DNA from: an uncultured Sphingomonadaceae bacterium
Lineage (GTDB): Bacteria > Pseudomonadota > Alphaproteobacteria > Sphingomonadales > Sphingomonadaceae
DNA: 64,000 bases
Reading direction: 5' to 3'
Assembly (NCBI GenBank): GCA_947489315.1
Contig: CANLCX010000006.1
Coordinates: 1 to 64,000, forward strand
In this document: one piece after another, positions 46,033 to 61,000 of the stretch
Layout of the letters: each line of letters opens with the position of its first letter
Numbering within the stretch: position 1 is the stretch's first letter
Translations under genes and position numbers: made by a program
Notes under the pieces: generated by a model
Database searches by the model: none
What the model saw: only the letters and a program-made list of their open reading frames with translations
Told to the model about the DNA's origin: nothing

Positions 46033-49000
46033 TTATCGATATGATAGGCTTGTGGCAATCATCAGCTGGATCATAGATGACAGCATGAGGTAATTTACCC
46101 TTGAATCATAAGGATTAGACACCATTTGATCTAAAGGGAAAGACCGATTGGCTTCATTGTCGATCACGTTAAATTGGCAAGGGTTTTGAGGAAGGAATTT
46201 TAAACATGGCCGTCGATCAGGAAAAGAAACCAACTGCCCGCAAAACACCAGCCAAGAAACCGGCTGCAAAAAAACCGGCTGCAAAACGTGCCGCCGCAAA
46301 GAAATCGACACCCGCCAAAGGGATCAATGTTAAAAAGGCGACGAAGGCTAAACCGTCGGCCCCTTTGAAAGGTGGCGCAACACGCGCAGCGTCTTCAAAA
46401 TCCGGTACTGATGCCACAGCTGATCTGAAAGATCGCGCTATCAACAAGGCTCGTTCAACGGCCAATGATGGCAAAGCCAAAGCCGGTGAAGCCATTGGTA
46501 CGTTGAGCGAGATGATCGAAAATAGCGCCAAGACCATCGATGAAAATGTTGGTGAAAAATATGGCGACTATGCACGCTCAGCCGCCGATGCTGTCTCCTC
46601 CTTCGCGGAGAAGGTCAATGCGAAAGATGTTGATACAATGGTAGAAGATGCGCGTGAATTTGTGCGCAAAAAACCGGCTGTTGCCATTGGTGCAGCGGCA
46701 GTGGTTGGCCTTATGATCTCTCGCTTAATCAAGTCAGGGATGGATGATCGCAGCTAGAGCGTGTGCCGCCAATCCGGTTTGATCATGATGGGTGATAGAT
46801 GTTGGACAATAAGACTGTGGTCATAGAAGATCAGCCTTCACCCGACGACAGTGATGCTGTACCAACAGATGCGCCTGCGTCTGACGGCAAGGCGATAAAA
46901 TTACAGATCAGCGACCTGATTGATGATGTCCGCACACTGGCTGAAGCGGAGATTGAATATTATCGGGTGAAATTGTCCGTCAACATGGCGGCGACCAAGA
47001 CCGTATTGCTTCTGTTCAGCGTCGCTATCATAGTGGGAATTACCGCCGCTGTAGCCCTGATATTGGGAATATTGTTGATATTATCGCATTATTGGGGACC
47101 AGTAGCGGCAACAGGCCTGTTGACCGGAAGCGCATTGCTTGTGACAACAGTCCTGCTGAACATGGCAATAAAACGGGCGCGCAAACTACCTCTGGATGAA
47201 AATGACCAATGACCCAAAAAAATGATGATATATTCAAGCTGCGTAATCTGGCGATCGAGAAAGAACAGGCGCGAGAAAATGTGAAGGACGATATCTCCCA
47301 AACCAAAGAACGGTTGCGCCCTGCTAACCTGATCCAGGAAGCAAAAGACAAAGCACTGGAACGCGTCCAAAAAACCGGAGAATCCGCCTTGCAGGGTGTG
47401 AAAGACAATCCCGGAAAAGTCGCCTCTATTGCGGCTGCGGCAGCCGTATTGGCGCTGCGCAAACCTGTGACCAACTATCTCGCCAATCGCAATGCCGACA
47501 ATGACGGTGCTAAAAAAAATGACGCTGAGGAATGAGCCATGAGTAAACTATCCGATAATATTGAGAAAGCCCGCGCGGCTTCCCGGGAACGGCTCGAGAT
47601 TGCCAAGGAAAAGGCGGGCGAAGGTACGGGCATCGCGCTGGAAAAAATGTCTGAGAGCAAACAGCGGGCCGCAACTTTACTGGGCGATGGCAAAGTGAAA
47701 GCTGCCGAAGGCGTTGCTGCGACCAAAAAAATGGCCAAGACGGCTGCGAACAAGTCGGAAGAAACGATCACCAAAAGTCCACTGGCTGTGGTGGCCGGTG
47801 GTCTGGCACTCGGCGCTTTGGTCGGCGCATTGCTTCCAAAAAGCAAAGCAGAAACCAAATATGTCGGCGGTGCGGGCAAAAAAATAAACGACACGGCCAA
47901 AAAAGCTTACGGCGCAGCGAAGGAAGCCGGACAGGAACAGATTGAAAGTCTCGGCCTCAGCAAAGACAGCGTTCAGGATCAAATCAAAGATCTGCTTGGC
48001 AAAGCCACGGAAGCTGCTAAGAGCGCCGCCGAAGCCGCAAGCGATGCGGTGAAATCTGACAAATCAGGCAAATAATCGAAAGAACGGGGCACCTATGAGC
48101 GAGCGCAGCAAAATGCATCTGGTAATGGGCGGACGGGTCAAAGATCCGCGCGGACTGGACTATGAAAATCTAAGCCAGATTGATCTCGTCGGTGTCTATA
48201 ATAGCTACGAAGAAGCCGAAGATGTCTGGCGCGCTAATGCCCAGCGTACGGTTGATGATGCCGAGATGAAATATGTCATCGTGCATTTGCACAAAATATT
48301 GGAACCAGAACTGCCCGCTGAAGATTGATTGGGACGCGCTTAGGCGTTCTTGAAACGCCAATGCAATAGGGGCCGAGTCAGGATCAGGCCGGCGACGAAC
48401 CCGCCAATATGCGCGAAAATCGCGATGCCGTTGAGGCTCCCGCGTGTGGCAACACCGATCATCAACTGGATACCAATCCAAGCGAGCGTCAGCCAAGCAA
48501 TCCGCACCACATGGCCCGGAAACGGCCCAACCGGCTTGACCTCATTGCGTGCAAATAACAGCGCATATGAACCCAATATCGCGGATATCGCTCCGCTAGC
48601 TCCCACTACAGGAATGACGGATTGGCCGTTAAACGCAAATTCCGCCAGCGAAGCGGCATAAGCGCCCGCCACATAAAGCACCGCCATTAATTGCGGCCCA
48701 AGCGCCTGCTCGACAAACCGTCCGCAGAACATCAACATCAACATGTTGAACGCGATGTGCATCAATCCGCCGTGCAGAAAAGCCGACGACATGGGCGTCA
48801 ACCAAGCGGGAACTAATGTTCCGATTTCTTCCAGCGCGGGATATCCCTCACCCAATCGGATCGGGAAAAAGCCGCCGCGTAAGACCGCTTCGCCCTGCCA
48901 TCCGGAAATCCATAACAACAGATAGATCACAACATTGACGATGATCAACCCGTTGGTCAGTTTTCCGTTCGGCAGGTTCATATCAGATCAGATAAACTCG

Positions 49001-52000
49001 ATTTTTTCGAGCAGATAAAATTTGTCGCCCGATGGTACGGTGACTTCAATCTCTTCGCCCACGCTGCGGCCAATGAAGGCGCGCCCGATGGGACTGTTAT
49101 AGCTGATCTTGCCAACTTTTGCGTCAGCCTCGGCCTGACCAACAAGCTGATATTTCACTGGCTTGTCATCTTCGTCGAGCAGAGTAAGCGTCGCGCCAAA
49201 CACAGCTTTATCGCCCGACAAAGTCGTCGGATCAATTACGTGCGCACGGCTCAGCTTGTCTTCGATATCAGCGAGAGTCGCTTCGACCTGTCCCTGACGC
49301 TCTTTTGCGGCATGATATTCGGCATTTTCCGACAGATCACCATGGGCACGCGCTTCTTCAATCGCATCCACGATGAGCGGCCGCTCGTCTTTGAGCGCCT
49401 TTAGTTCGGCTTCCAACATGGCATGGCCCTCGGCCAGCATCGGTACTTTTTCTACAGCCATTTTTGGCCTTTCTTCGTCAATTCACCGCAGTTTTTAGAG
49501 CTGCAGTGTCAAAAATAGTTTCCCGGCGCCCCTCCCTGTGAAGGCTCGCCCGCAGTGTGACAGATTGTCGGGGATTAAGTCTGCGAAGTCTTATAATAAG
49601 ACTGAAGCGCTCGAACTTCAAGAGTCTCGTCACGCATGGCCGCAATTGCCTCCATCGCCGCGACACTAGCCGTCGCTGTTGTATAGTAAGGAATCTTCCC
49701 GTTGAGCGCCCCTGCCCGGATGGATTTAGAGTCTTTCAGCGACTGCCACCCTTCGGTCGTGTTAAAAATCAGATCAACGTCACTGTCGATAATCCGGTCG
49801 ACAATATGTGGGCGCCCCTCGGCCACTTTATTGACTTTTTCAACCTTAATGCCCTGGCCAATGAGATAATCTGCCGTCCCACTGGTCGCGATAATCTTGA
49901 AACCCAGTTTTTCGGCCAATCGCGCCGCTGGTTCAATGACCTTCTTGTCGGTCTCTTTCACCGAAACAAATAACGTCCCGCCATCCGGCAAATGGTTGTT
50001 TGCGCCCAGTTGCGCCTTGCCGAAGGCAATGGCAAAGCTTTTATCAATGCCCATAACTTCGCCAGTAGACTTCATTTCTGGCGATAATATCGGGTCAATG
50101 CCGGGGAAACGGTTAAACGGGAATACCGCCTCTTTCACAGCAATATAATCAATATGCCTATCAATCGATGGCAAGTTTTTCAGCTTCTCACCGGCCATGA
50201 CCCGCGAAGCAATCTTGGCAATTGGTACGCCAATGGCCTTCGCCACAAACGGCACGGTCCGGCTTGCGCGCGGATTGACCTCGATGAGATAGACTTCGCC
50301 ATCTTTCACCGCGAATTGAATGTTCATCAAGCCGCGGACTTTCAAACCAAAAGCCAAAGCCTCTGTCTGCCGTTCCATTTCCGCGATAATTTCGTCGGAC
50401 AGATTATAGGGCGGGATCGTACAAGCGCTGTCGCCGCTATGGACACCGGCTTCTTCAATATGCTGGAGCACACCGCAGACAACGACTTCATCGCCGTCGC
50501 AAATGGCATCGACATCGACTTCCACCGCATCGCGGAGATATTGGTCGACCAGCACTGGACTATCGCCCGAAACCTGCACCGCCGTGTTAATATAATCTTC
50601 TAGCTGCGCCGGACCATCGACAATTTCCATCGCGCGGCCACCAAGCACAAAACTCGGCCGGATCAGCACCGGATAACCGATACGTTCCGCGATTTTCACC
50701 GCTTCCTCTTCGGTCCGCGCCATACCATTTTCCGGCTGTTTAAGGCCCAGATCGTTGACGAGTTTCGCAAAGCGCTCGCGATCTTCGGCCAGATCAATCG
50801 CATCTGGCGTTGTGCCCAATATCGGTATCCCGGCCTCTTCCAGTGCAGACGCCAGTTTCAGCGGCGTTTGCCCGCCAAATTGGACAATCACTCCGACCAA
50901 TTCGCCCTTGCTCTGCTCGACATGCAATATTTCAAGCACATCCTCGGCCGTTAGCGGCTCGAAATAGAGCCGGTCCGACGTATCATAATCGGTCGATACG
51001 GTTTCGGGATTGCAATTGATCATGATCGTTTCGTAACCGGCGTCCGCCAGCGCGAAACAGGCGTGACAGCAGCAATAATCAAACTCAATGCCCTGCCCGA
51101 TTCTATTCGGTCCACCGCCTAAAATCACGATTTTCCGGCGATCGGAAGGCATGGCCTCATTTTCCGGCTCGCCAAAAATCGGCGCTTCATAGGTGGAGTA
51201 CATATAGGGCGTCTTGGCCTCAAACTCCGCCGCGCAGGTATCAATCCGCTTGAATACGGGCCGCACGCCCAGCTTGTGACGCAATGCGCGGACCTCAGCT
51301 TCAGTCGTTGCACCAGCCATGGCGGCAACGGCGTCATGAACCAGCCCATGACCGCCAGCAACAGCGCGCCCTGCCCCACCAGCGACATGGACAGCATCCA
51401 CAGCCAGTTTCGCTAAGCGTTCGTCGGAGAAACCCATGGATTTCAGCTTGCGGAGCGCCTCTGGCCCATTGGGCAGGCCATTGTCCAAAATATCCTGCTC
51501 GGCGTCGATAATTTCGCGAATACGCGCCAAGAACCAGGGATCATATTGGGCAATGTCAAAGATTTCCGTATCGCTAAAGCCCTCGCGCATCGCCTGCGCG
51601 GCCACCAGCAACCGGTCCGGCGTGGCCCGTGCCAATTCCGCAGCAATCTCGTCTCGCGGCGCACCGATTAGCGACTGCACCCGGTTAAAACCATCCAATC
51701 CGGTTTCGAGCCCACGCAACGCTTTTTGCAGCGATTCATGGATATTCCGGCCAATGGCCATAACTTCACCAACGGATTTCATCGCCGTGGAGAGCAATGG
51801 CTCTGCACCTTTGAATTTTTCGAAAGCAAAGCGCGGGATTTTGGTAACGACATAATCGATGGTCGGTTCAAACGACGCCGGGGTCGCGCCGGTAATGTCG
51901 TTATCAATCTCATCGAGTGTATAGCCAACCGCCAGCTTGGCCGCGACTTTCGCAATCGGGAAGCCGGTTGCCTTGGATGCCAGCGCAGAACTGCGCGAAA

Positions 52001-55000
52001 CCCGAGGGTTCATCTCGATGACAACAAGCCGCCCATCCTTCGGATTGACTGCGAACTGTACGTTGGAACCGCCTGTTTCGACTCCTATTTCTCTCAGCAC
52101 CGCCAAAGAGGCATTGCGCATGATCTGATATTCTTTGTCGGTCAGCGTCAGCGCAGGCGCAACCGTGATCGAGTCGCCGGTATGCACGCCCATGGGATCG
52201 ACATTTTCGATCGAACAGATGATGATGCAATTATCCGCACGATCGCGGACAACCTCCATCTCATATTCTTTCCAGCCTATCAGCGATTCGTCGATCAGCA
52301 CTTCATTGGTGGGCGAAGCTTCCAGCGATGTCCGGATAAAGTGGATAAATTCTTCGCGGTTATAAGCCACGCCGCCGCCGGTGCCGCCCATGGTAAAGCT
52401 GGGCCGCATGATCGCGGGTAGACCAATGTCTTTCAATATTTCCAGCGCCTGCTCTTCGCTATGCGCAACCGCAGAGCGCGGACTTTCCAGCCCGATTTTG
52501 TCCATCGCCGCCTTGAATTTCTCGCGATCTTCGGCCTTGTCGATGGCTTCGGCGTCCGCGCCGATCATCTGAACACCATATTTTTCGAGTACGCCCATTT
52601 TATTGAGCGTCAGCGCCGTATTCAGCGCTGTCTGCCCGCCCATGGTCGGCAGCACCGCATCCGGGCGCTCCTTCTCAATGATCTTCTCGACAATTTCCGG
52701 TGTAATCGGCTCGACATAAGTCGCGTCCGCCATGTCCGGATCGGTCATGATCGTCGCCGGATTGGAGTTGACCAGGATGATCCGATAGCCCTCCTCTTTC
52801 AGCGCCTTACAGGCCTGTGTCCCCGAATAATCAAACTCGCAGGCCTGTCCGATAACAATCGGGCCAGCGCCGATGATCAGGATGGATTTTATGTCAGTTC
52901 TTTTTGGCATTAGTTTTCATTCTCAATATTCTGAACATTGACGTCGATATACTCGATGTATCGAAAGTAGAAATTCTCTTCGGGGGGACTATAGTTCTGG
53001 CCGGAGACAGTTCGCACCAAAGCTGCTCTAACATTTGGTCGATCTGTATCGATCTCCGCTGCATCATCTGTAACCAGTATTCCCGCCCATTTGCTGGCAC
53101 ATTTGATAACTGAAATCTCAGCTTTGTTCGTTCCAAAAAAATAATGAACTTCTGCGTCGAAAGCTTGACCGCGGTGCCAATGGATATTCTCCAATCCATA
53201 ATATTTTTGGCAAGATGAGAGAACCAAATCAAAATACGTTTTCTTTGCCTGTTCATGAATGAGAAACCAGAAAAAAAGCACAATCGAGAAGACGATAACG
53301 ATTCTTCGCATAACCTTAGGCTTTTTTGATTCTTCATACGCCACTCAAATCATCCACAGATTTCTGGAATAGGTAACACTGCTCCCCCATCACGCCGGAT
53401 TCTCATCAGAAATCGGTCCATTTTCATTACAGGCAAAGCAACCCCAACCGTCATGGTCAATGTCATAATCCTGCTCAATTTCAAGGCATTTGCGCGTCAG
53501 CTCTCTTATTGTTTCCTGCCGTGTATCGGCGTCGATTTGTAATTCAATCTGCCACTCGCCTTCGTCATTTTCGACAAGGGCTGAGTGGAAACCGAGCTTC
53601 TTTGAATCATTTTTCAATTTGTTCAGGTTTGAAACTTCACCGACAAATTGCACATTAATCTCTCTGACCACATGCTCCAGATCGCCGCCTGCTGCCATAT
53701 TTTCCAATATCTCGTCATCGGTCGCCCATTCTTGCGCCAGATATTCGGGATCAACGCTGCTCATTGCACTTCGTCCTTGCTTATTGGCGCATAGAAAAGG
53801 CTCTCCCCGCCGGATAGGCGGAGAGAGCCTATGTTTGACATATGAGTGCGCCCTATTCGGCTGCAGGCGATTCCTCGGCTGTCGGCAGTCCTTCCGACAG
53901 CATATCCCCAACCATTTCGCTGGCGCAGGCCTGCATGCTGCCCATCATGGCTTTTTCCGCGTCCGCGATATTGGCGTCCTCTGGAATATCCTTGGTCATG
54001 CAGTTGCAGAGCTTGTCCGGGTCTACGGAACCCGGGAAGCTGTCCGCTTGCTTCATACATTCCGTCATCGCCCGTTCTTTGACAGGGGTACAGGCCGCGA
54101 ACAAAATCGTGGCCGAAATTACGAGAAATTTCCGCATTATGTTTTTCCTTAAAATTTGCGTAGATCTCATCACATAGAAAATGTGAAGTGAACGGCACGA
54201 ACCCTGCCGGATCTCCATCGCAAGTTTTAAGGTGGTTTGTCACTATTTCGATTTTACTTTCCCGGCCAATTTTGAATTTATATGTCCACTTGGATGATTT
54301 TGGTTCACAAGTTTGAGCGTTAGAGCATTCCAACAAATTTTTGGAAGAGGTAGAAGCTGTCTTGAGGCCCGGGGCTGGCTTCGGGATGATATTGCACGCC
54401 AAAAGCTTTCTTGTTTTTCAATGCGATCCCGCAATTGCTGCCATCAAACAGGCTGGTGTGGGTTGCCTCGACCGTATCCGGGAGCGTGTCGCCATCCACC
54501 GCAAATCCGTGGTTCATGCTGGTAATCTCGACCGTACCGTCTTCATGCCGCTGCACCGGGTGATTGGCGCCGCGATGGCCCTGAAACATTTTGACGGTCG
54601 TCGCGCCCGCCGCCAGCGCCAGCATTTGGTGGCCCAGACAAATACCGAAGATCGGCACATCCTTATCCAATAGCGCCTGGATCACAGGAACCGCATATTC
54701 ACCGGTTGCCGCTGGATCGCCGGGACCATTGGATAAAAATACCCCTGCCGGTTCCAGCGCCATAATATCATCCATTGAAGTTTGCGCAGGAACAACAGTG
54801 ACTTTTGCGCCAGCATTCACAAGGTTTCTGAAGATGTTCCGCTTCGCACCAAAGTCGATCGCCACAACGTGAGGCCGATCCCCTTGGCCTTGCCCTTCTT
54901 CTGCTTCCAATGCTGCATATCCATGGCCAAGCCGCCAGATACTGCTATCCCAAACCTTGGTCTGGTGCCCGGTCACTTCGACCGCCAGATCCATACCTTC

Positions 55001-58000
55001 AAGGCCCGCCCAATCGCGCGCCTTGGCAAGCAAGTCATCAATATCAAACTGCCCATCCGAATCATGCGCAATGACCGCATTAGGCGCGCCCGCTTCCCTA
55101 ATCCGCCGCGTCAAAGCCCGTGTATCAACACCTGACAGTCCTATACGGCCCTGATCCGCCATCCACTGATCAAAAGGCTTGTTGTTCCGGAAACTGCTCG
55201 GTTCGGTCACATCTTCGCGTACGATACAACCTAGAGCATGCGGGCTATCGGCTTCTACATCCTCATCATTGGTGCCGACATTGCCGATATGGGGAAAGGT
55301 GAAAGTTACAATCTGACCCGCATAGCTCGGATCGGTCATCACTTCCTGATATCCGGTCATCGCCGTATTGAAGCAGACCTCACCAACCGCAGAGCCAGTT
55401 GCGCCAAAGCCCCTACCCCAGACAACCGTGCCATCGGCCAAAACCAATATCCCTGTTGCGCCTTTGGGAGCGTCTGGGATCTTGGTATCGGCCATGGTTA
55501 TTGTCCTTATAAAGGGCAGGATCGTCATCATCCTGCATTTCAAGCAAATTTCGCCGTGACTAGGTCGAGTTTTTTGACGTCGCAATCTATGAAAAAAAAT
55601 AAGTTGCGGCTATGTTGGTAGCTTATTCCAAAAATATGGAGAGCGCTATGATTCGCGATGACGTGAAAGCGGCACAAATTGCGGCAATGAAGGCCGGCGA
55701 CAAGGATCGCACAGCGGCCACGCGTGCCATATTGGCCAAGATCAAAGACAAGGATATCGAGCTGCGGACCAAGGACAGCACGTTGGATGACGATATCATG
55801 GTCACCGATGTCCTGCAAAAAATGGCAAAACAGCGTCGCGAATCGATTGAGATGTTCGAAAGTGGTGGCCGCGATGAACTCGCCAAAGGTGAGAAGATGG
55901 AGCTCTCCGTAATCGAAGAATTCCTGCCGGCACAGCTAAGCGAGGAAGATACAGCAGCCCTGATCGATGGCATCAAGACCGAACTGGGCGCAGAATCGAT
56001 GAAGGATATGGGCCGCGTGATGGCTGAGCTCAAAGGTCGCCATGGCAGCGAGATTGATATGAGCAAAGCCAGTGGCCTAGTAAAGGCAGCGCTTAGCTGA
56101 TCCAAGGCTTATGACTCTTTCCCCGCAATGGCTTGATGAACTGCGCAGCCGGACCACATTGTCCACGCTGATTGGCCGGACGGTTAAGGTGCAGAAGGCA
56201 GGACGCGAATTTAAAGCCTGTTGCCCATTTCATAACGAGAAAACACCCAGCTTTACGATCAACGACGAGAAAGGCTTCTACCATTGCTTCGGCTGCGGCG
56301 CGCATGGAGATGCCATCCGATGGATGACCGACCAGCGCGGTCTCGGCTTCATGGACGCGGTGAAGGACTTAGCGGCCGAGGCCCAGATGGAAGTCCCTGC
56401 CCCTGATCCCCGCGCAGCGCAGCGCCAAGAACAGCGCGCCACATTACATGACGTCATGGCGGCAGCGCAGGATTGGTTTGTCACGCAATTTAACGGAATC
56501 GAGGGTACGGCTGCCCGCGAATATCTTAAAAACCGGGGAATTTCGGAGAATATTATCCGAGAATTCGGTTTCGGATTTGCGCCCGATTCACGCGGACGGC
56601 TGAAAGACGCTTTGTCTGCTCAGGGTATTGATCAACTGATCGAGGCCGGTCTTCTGATTAAAGTCGATGATAAAGAGCCCTATGACCGGTTTCGGGGACG
56701 GCTGATGATCCCGATCAAAGATCCCCGTGGACGTGTTATCGCCTTTGGCGGACGGATATTAGGTGATGGCGAGCCGAAATATCTCAACTCACCGGACACG
56801 CCTCTCTTTGACAAAGGCCGAACGCTTTATAATCTCGACAAGGCGTCGCCGGCATCGCGCCAAACCGGGCGAATTCTGGTCGTAGAGGGCTATATGGATG
56901 CCATTGCTTTGGCCCAGGCAGGGTTTGAAGATGTCGTTGCACCCCTAGGTACCGCACTGACAGAACATCAGATCGAGCGTATCTGGAAAATGGTTGAAGC
57001 ACCCATCCTCTGCCTTGATGGCGATAGTGCGGGACAAAAGGCAGCCATGCGGGCCGCTTTGCGCGCCCTGCCCATCCTTCGGCCGTCGCATAGCCTGAAT
57101 TTCATCTCCTTGCCTGCAGGGCAAGACCCTGATGATCTCATCCGTTCCGATGGTCCGCAGGCTTTTGGCAACTTGATCGACAAACCGCAAATGCTAAGCG
57201 ATAAAATCTGGCAGGTTGAGTTTGAAGCAGAACCACTCAACACACCGGAAACGAAGGCGGGTCTAAAAAAACGCCTGTCTGATCATGTCCGCGATATTGC
57301 CGATCAAGATATTGCCCAACATTATCGTCAGGACTTTCAGCAACGGTATGAAGCGGCCTTTTTCGCAAAACGAGAAAACGAACCGCGCGGCAGGCAGTTT
57401 CAACGATCAAAAGGCAATTTCAAATCCAATTTTGTCTCGTTCACTCCGATGGCGGACACAAAGTCCATTTTAATCGATGGATATGATCTGCGAATTGCCA
57501 AGGGAATTTTGGGCGGCCTTATTCGTCACCCGTCCCAGATTTCCAAGCATTTTGAAGAGTTAACGGTGCTTAAGCTGGCCGATTCGCAAATGCAGACATT
57601 GCTATCGGAGTTAATCAGTGTCGCAATGCGTAAAGAAATGCTTGATATGCAGGGCCTTCTTACCATATTGGAACAGACAGATTGTTATAATGTCGCAAAA
57701 GGGCTGTTACGGGCCGATGCGCTGAATTTCACTTTCAACCGCAAACTGCCAGATCCTGCCCCGTCGGAATTTATCGAACGGGCGCAGAATGATTTGGCAG
57801 AAGCGATTAAGGTGATAACAGCGCGACCGGGACTAGAAGCAGCTTTGGCGGAAGCAACACGGCGGGTACAAGATAATCTTGATGAAGAGAGCTATGCAGA
57901 GCAGCAACGATTGCGACAGGCAAAGCAGGAATTTCATGAACGATTGGTTGAGCTCACCCAAATTGACGACGTCGCGTAGTTATTGGGTTTAAACATTAGG

Positions 58001-61000
58001 TTTAGTTTTTAAAGTAGGGGCCTTAAGCATTGGCAAGTAAAGCAAAAAAAACACCGGCGACTGAAGATGCACCGCTCATTGAGATGAATGACTCGGCTGT
58101 TAAGAAGCTTCTCGCACAAGCGAAAAAACGCGGTTATCTTACTTATGACGAATTAAACGAAGCCTTGCCGCAGGATCAGATGTCCAGCGAGCAAATCGAA
58201 GACGTAATGTCATCCATCTCCGACATGGGTGTTAAGATTGTCGAAAATGACGATGAAGCGGCCGAAGAAATGGGTGGTGACGAAGTCGAATCCATCGACG
58301 GCACAGAAAAAGACAAAAAAACAACGACTGCGGTGGCTCCCAAAAAGGCAACGGGCGATCGCACCGATGATCCAGTGCGGATGTATCTGCGGGAAATGGG
58401 CGCTGTTGAGCTGCTCAGCCGCGAGGGTGAAATTGCTATTGCGAAGCGTATTGAGGCTGGCCGCGATACGATGATTTGGGGCCTATGTGAGAGCCCAACT
58501 ACATTTAACGCCATTATCGAATGGTCTACTGCGCTCAATGATGGCGAGATGCAGCTGCGCGAAATACTTGACCTTGATGCTATGCTATCGAAAGATCCTG
58601 TACCGGAAAATCTCGAAGACGAAGATGACGATGACGGCGAAATCAGCGAAAAAACCGCCGGTCCTTCGTTCAAGGATGATGACGAAATAGAAGATGAACC
58701 GGAAGCCGCTGAAGGCGAAGGCGATGATGAAGATGAGTTAACCGAACGCCGCACCAAGCGTGTTGTGGAAGAAGAGGAAGAGGATAACACTCTTTCTCTG
58801 GCTCAGATGGAAGAAGCGCTGAAACCTGAAGCTCTGGAGAAATTCGCAACCATCACGTCTGTATTCAAGAAGTTTTCGAAATTGCAGAATACCCGCATGG
58901 AAGCCTTTTCGGCTGGCAATGATTTCCCAGCAGCCTCAGAGAAAAAATATCATAACCTTCGCGAAGAGCTTACCGCTTTGGTTGAAAGCGTTCAATTTCA
59001 CGCCAACAAGATCGAATTTCTGGTTGATCAGCTTTATTCCTTTAACCGTCGCTTGACTGCTCTAGGCGGTCAAATGCTACGCTTAGCAGAGCGGCATAAA
59101 GTGCCACGTCGCGCATTTTTGGAAGGTTATGTCGGTCACGAATTGGACGATGGTTGGCTAGCGAGCATGGCTAAGACCGATAAGAAATGGGCGGCTTTTG
59201 CTGAAAAAGAAGTTGATTCGGTAGAACGCATTAGAGCAGAAATCTCAGATATTTCTGCGGCAACCGGGACTTCGCTCGACGAATTTCGCCGCATCGTTAA
59301 CATGGTGCAAAAAGGTGAACGCGAAGCACGGATCGCCAAAAAGGAAATGGTGGAAGCCAATTTGCGCCTCGTAATTTCGATCGCAAAAAAATATACCAAC
59401 CGTGGCCTGCAATTCCTGGATCTCATTCAGGAAGGTAACATTGGCTTGATGAAGGCGGTTGATAAGTTTGAATATCGCCGTGGATATAAGTTCTCGACCT
59501 ATGCAACTTGGTGGATTCGTCAGGCGATCACGCGTTCAATTGCGGATCAGGCACGGACGATCCGTATTCCGGTCCATATGATCGAGACCATCAATAAACT
59601 TGTTCGCACCTCGCGTCAGTTCTTGCATGAACAAGGCCGCGAACCGACACCGGAAGAAATGGCTGAGCGCCTTTCCATGCCACTTGAAAAAGTGCGTAAG
59701 GTGATGAAAATTGCCAAAGAACCGATCAGCCTTGAAACACCTATTGGTGATGAAGAGGATTCGCATCTCGGTGATTTCATCGAAGATAAAAATGCAATCA
59801 TTCCGGTCGATGCGGCCATTCAGGCGAACCTGAAAGAGACAGTTACTCGCGTATTGGCCAGCCTTACACCGCGTGAAGAGCGGGTTTTGCGGATGCGTTT
59901 TGGCATCGGTATGAATACTGATCACACGTTGGAAGAAGTGGGTCAGCAATTTAGTGTTACCCGCGAACGTATCAGGCAAATCGAAGCAAAAGCGCTGCGA
60001 AAACTGAAGCACCCAAGCCGTAGCCGTAAAATGCGTAGTTTCCTTGATCAGTAACCCAAGGTTTCTTGAGGCTTTGGCTACTATGGTTTGCACTTAACTA
60101 ACACGGCGTAAACCGGACCTTTAGGATTACGCTCTATATCCAAAGTTCAACGAGGTTCGCTCGGCTTTCAACGGTCGGACGAATCACCCGGAACTCTTAT
60201 GTGATGTGAGCGCAATGCCAGAAACCAGTTTTATTCCATCCGCGCGACCATCTCTGATGGACCACGCAACAGAACATGGCTCCGCGTCTTCCGCCTATGT
60301 GCAAACGATCAACAATGATTTTGCAACGCTCAGTGGCAGCGACATAGCTGATATCGCACATTTTCTATGCGTACTTCACGGTCGCCATCCCGGTGTTGTG
60401 GACCATGCAGCTACCAAGACTGCAGATGTTGTCGCACGCGAATGGCTCGTGGAAGCCATGGATGGATTTACTGCAGAACGAGCGTTTTTGACTCGACTTA
60501 CCGTTGCAGCGGGCCCGATATCGGGTGTTCGAAGAGAAGACCAAAGCAACGCCACCGTTCTGGCGCAACGCAAGGCGCTCGAGATGTTATCGCAGTCCGA
60601 CCGCAACGGTTGCGCGCTTGGCGCTTCTTTTGCTCTCGTTCTCGATTGGCAAGCAATTCGGCCATTGCTCGAGAAAATTGCCATCAAACTTGGCGTTGAA
60701 CCGCGCGCTTTGATGTTACCATCGTGTGAAGCAACATCTATCCTCAATACGGAATTGTCACAATCAAGTGCCGTTGAGCGCGCAATTAACTTTGGCGTGG
60801 ACCAGATTTTGACGCAGCATCGCGGCCTATGGCAGCTATTGGATGCCCGCAGAAATGCTCGAGTCATTGATTGATAGCGCACTCGTCGCGATCAACTCAT
60901 TAACTAAATGATTAACTTGCCACAAAACCGCCTTTTCCCTATCGCTAGTCCTTTGACGTTTACGGCAAGGGAATATGGAAAATGCGTTTTGACGGTACCA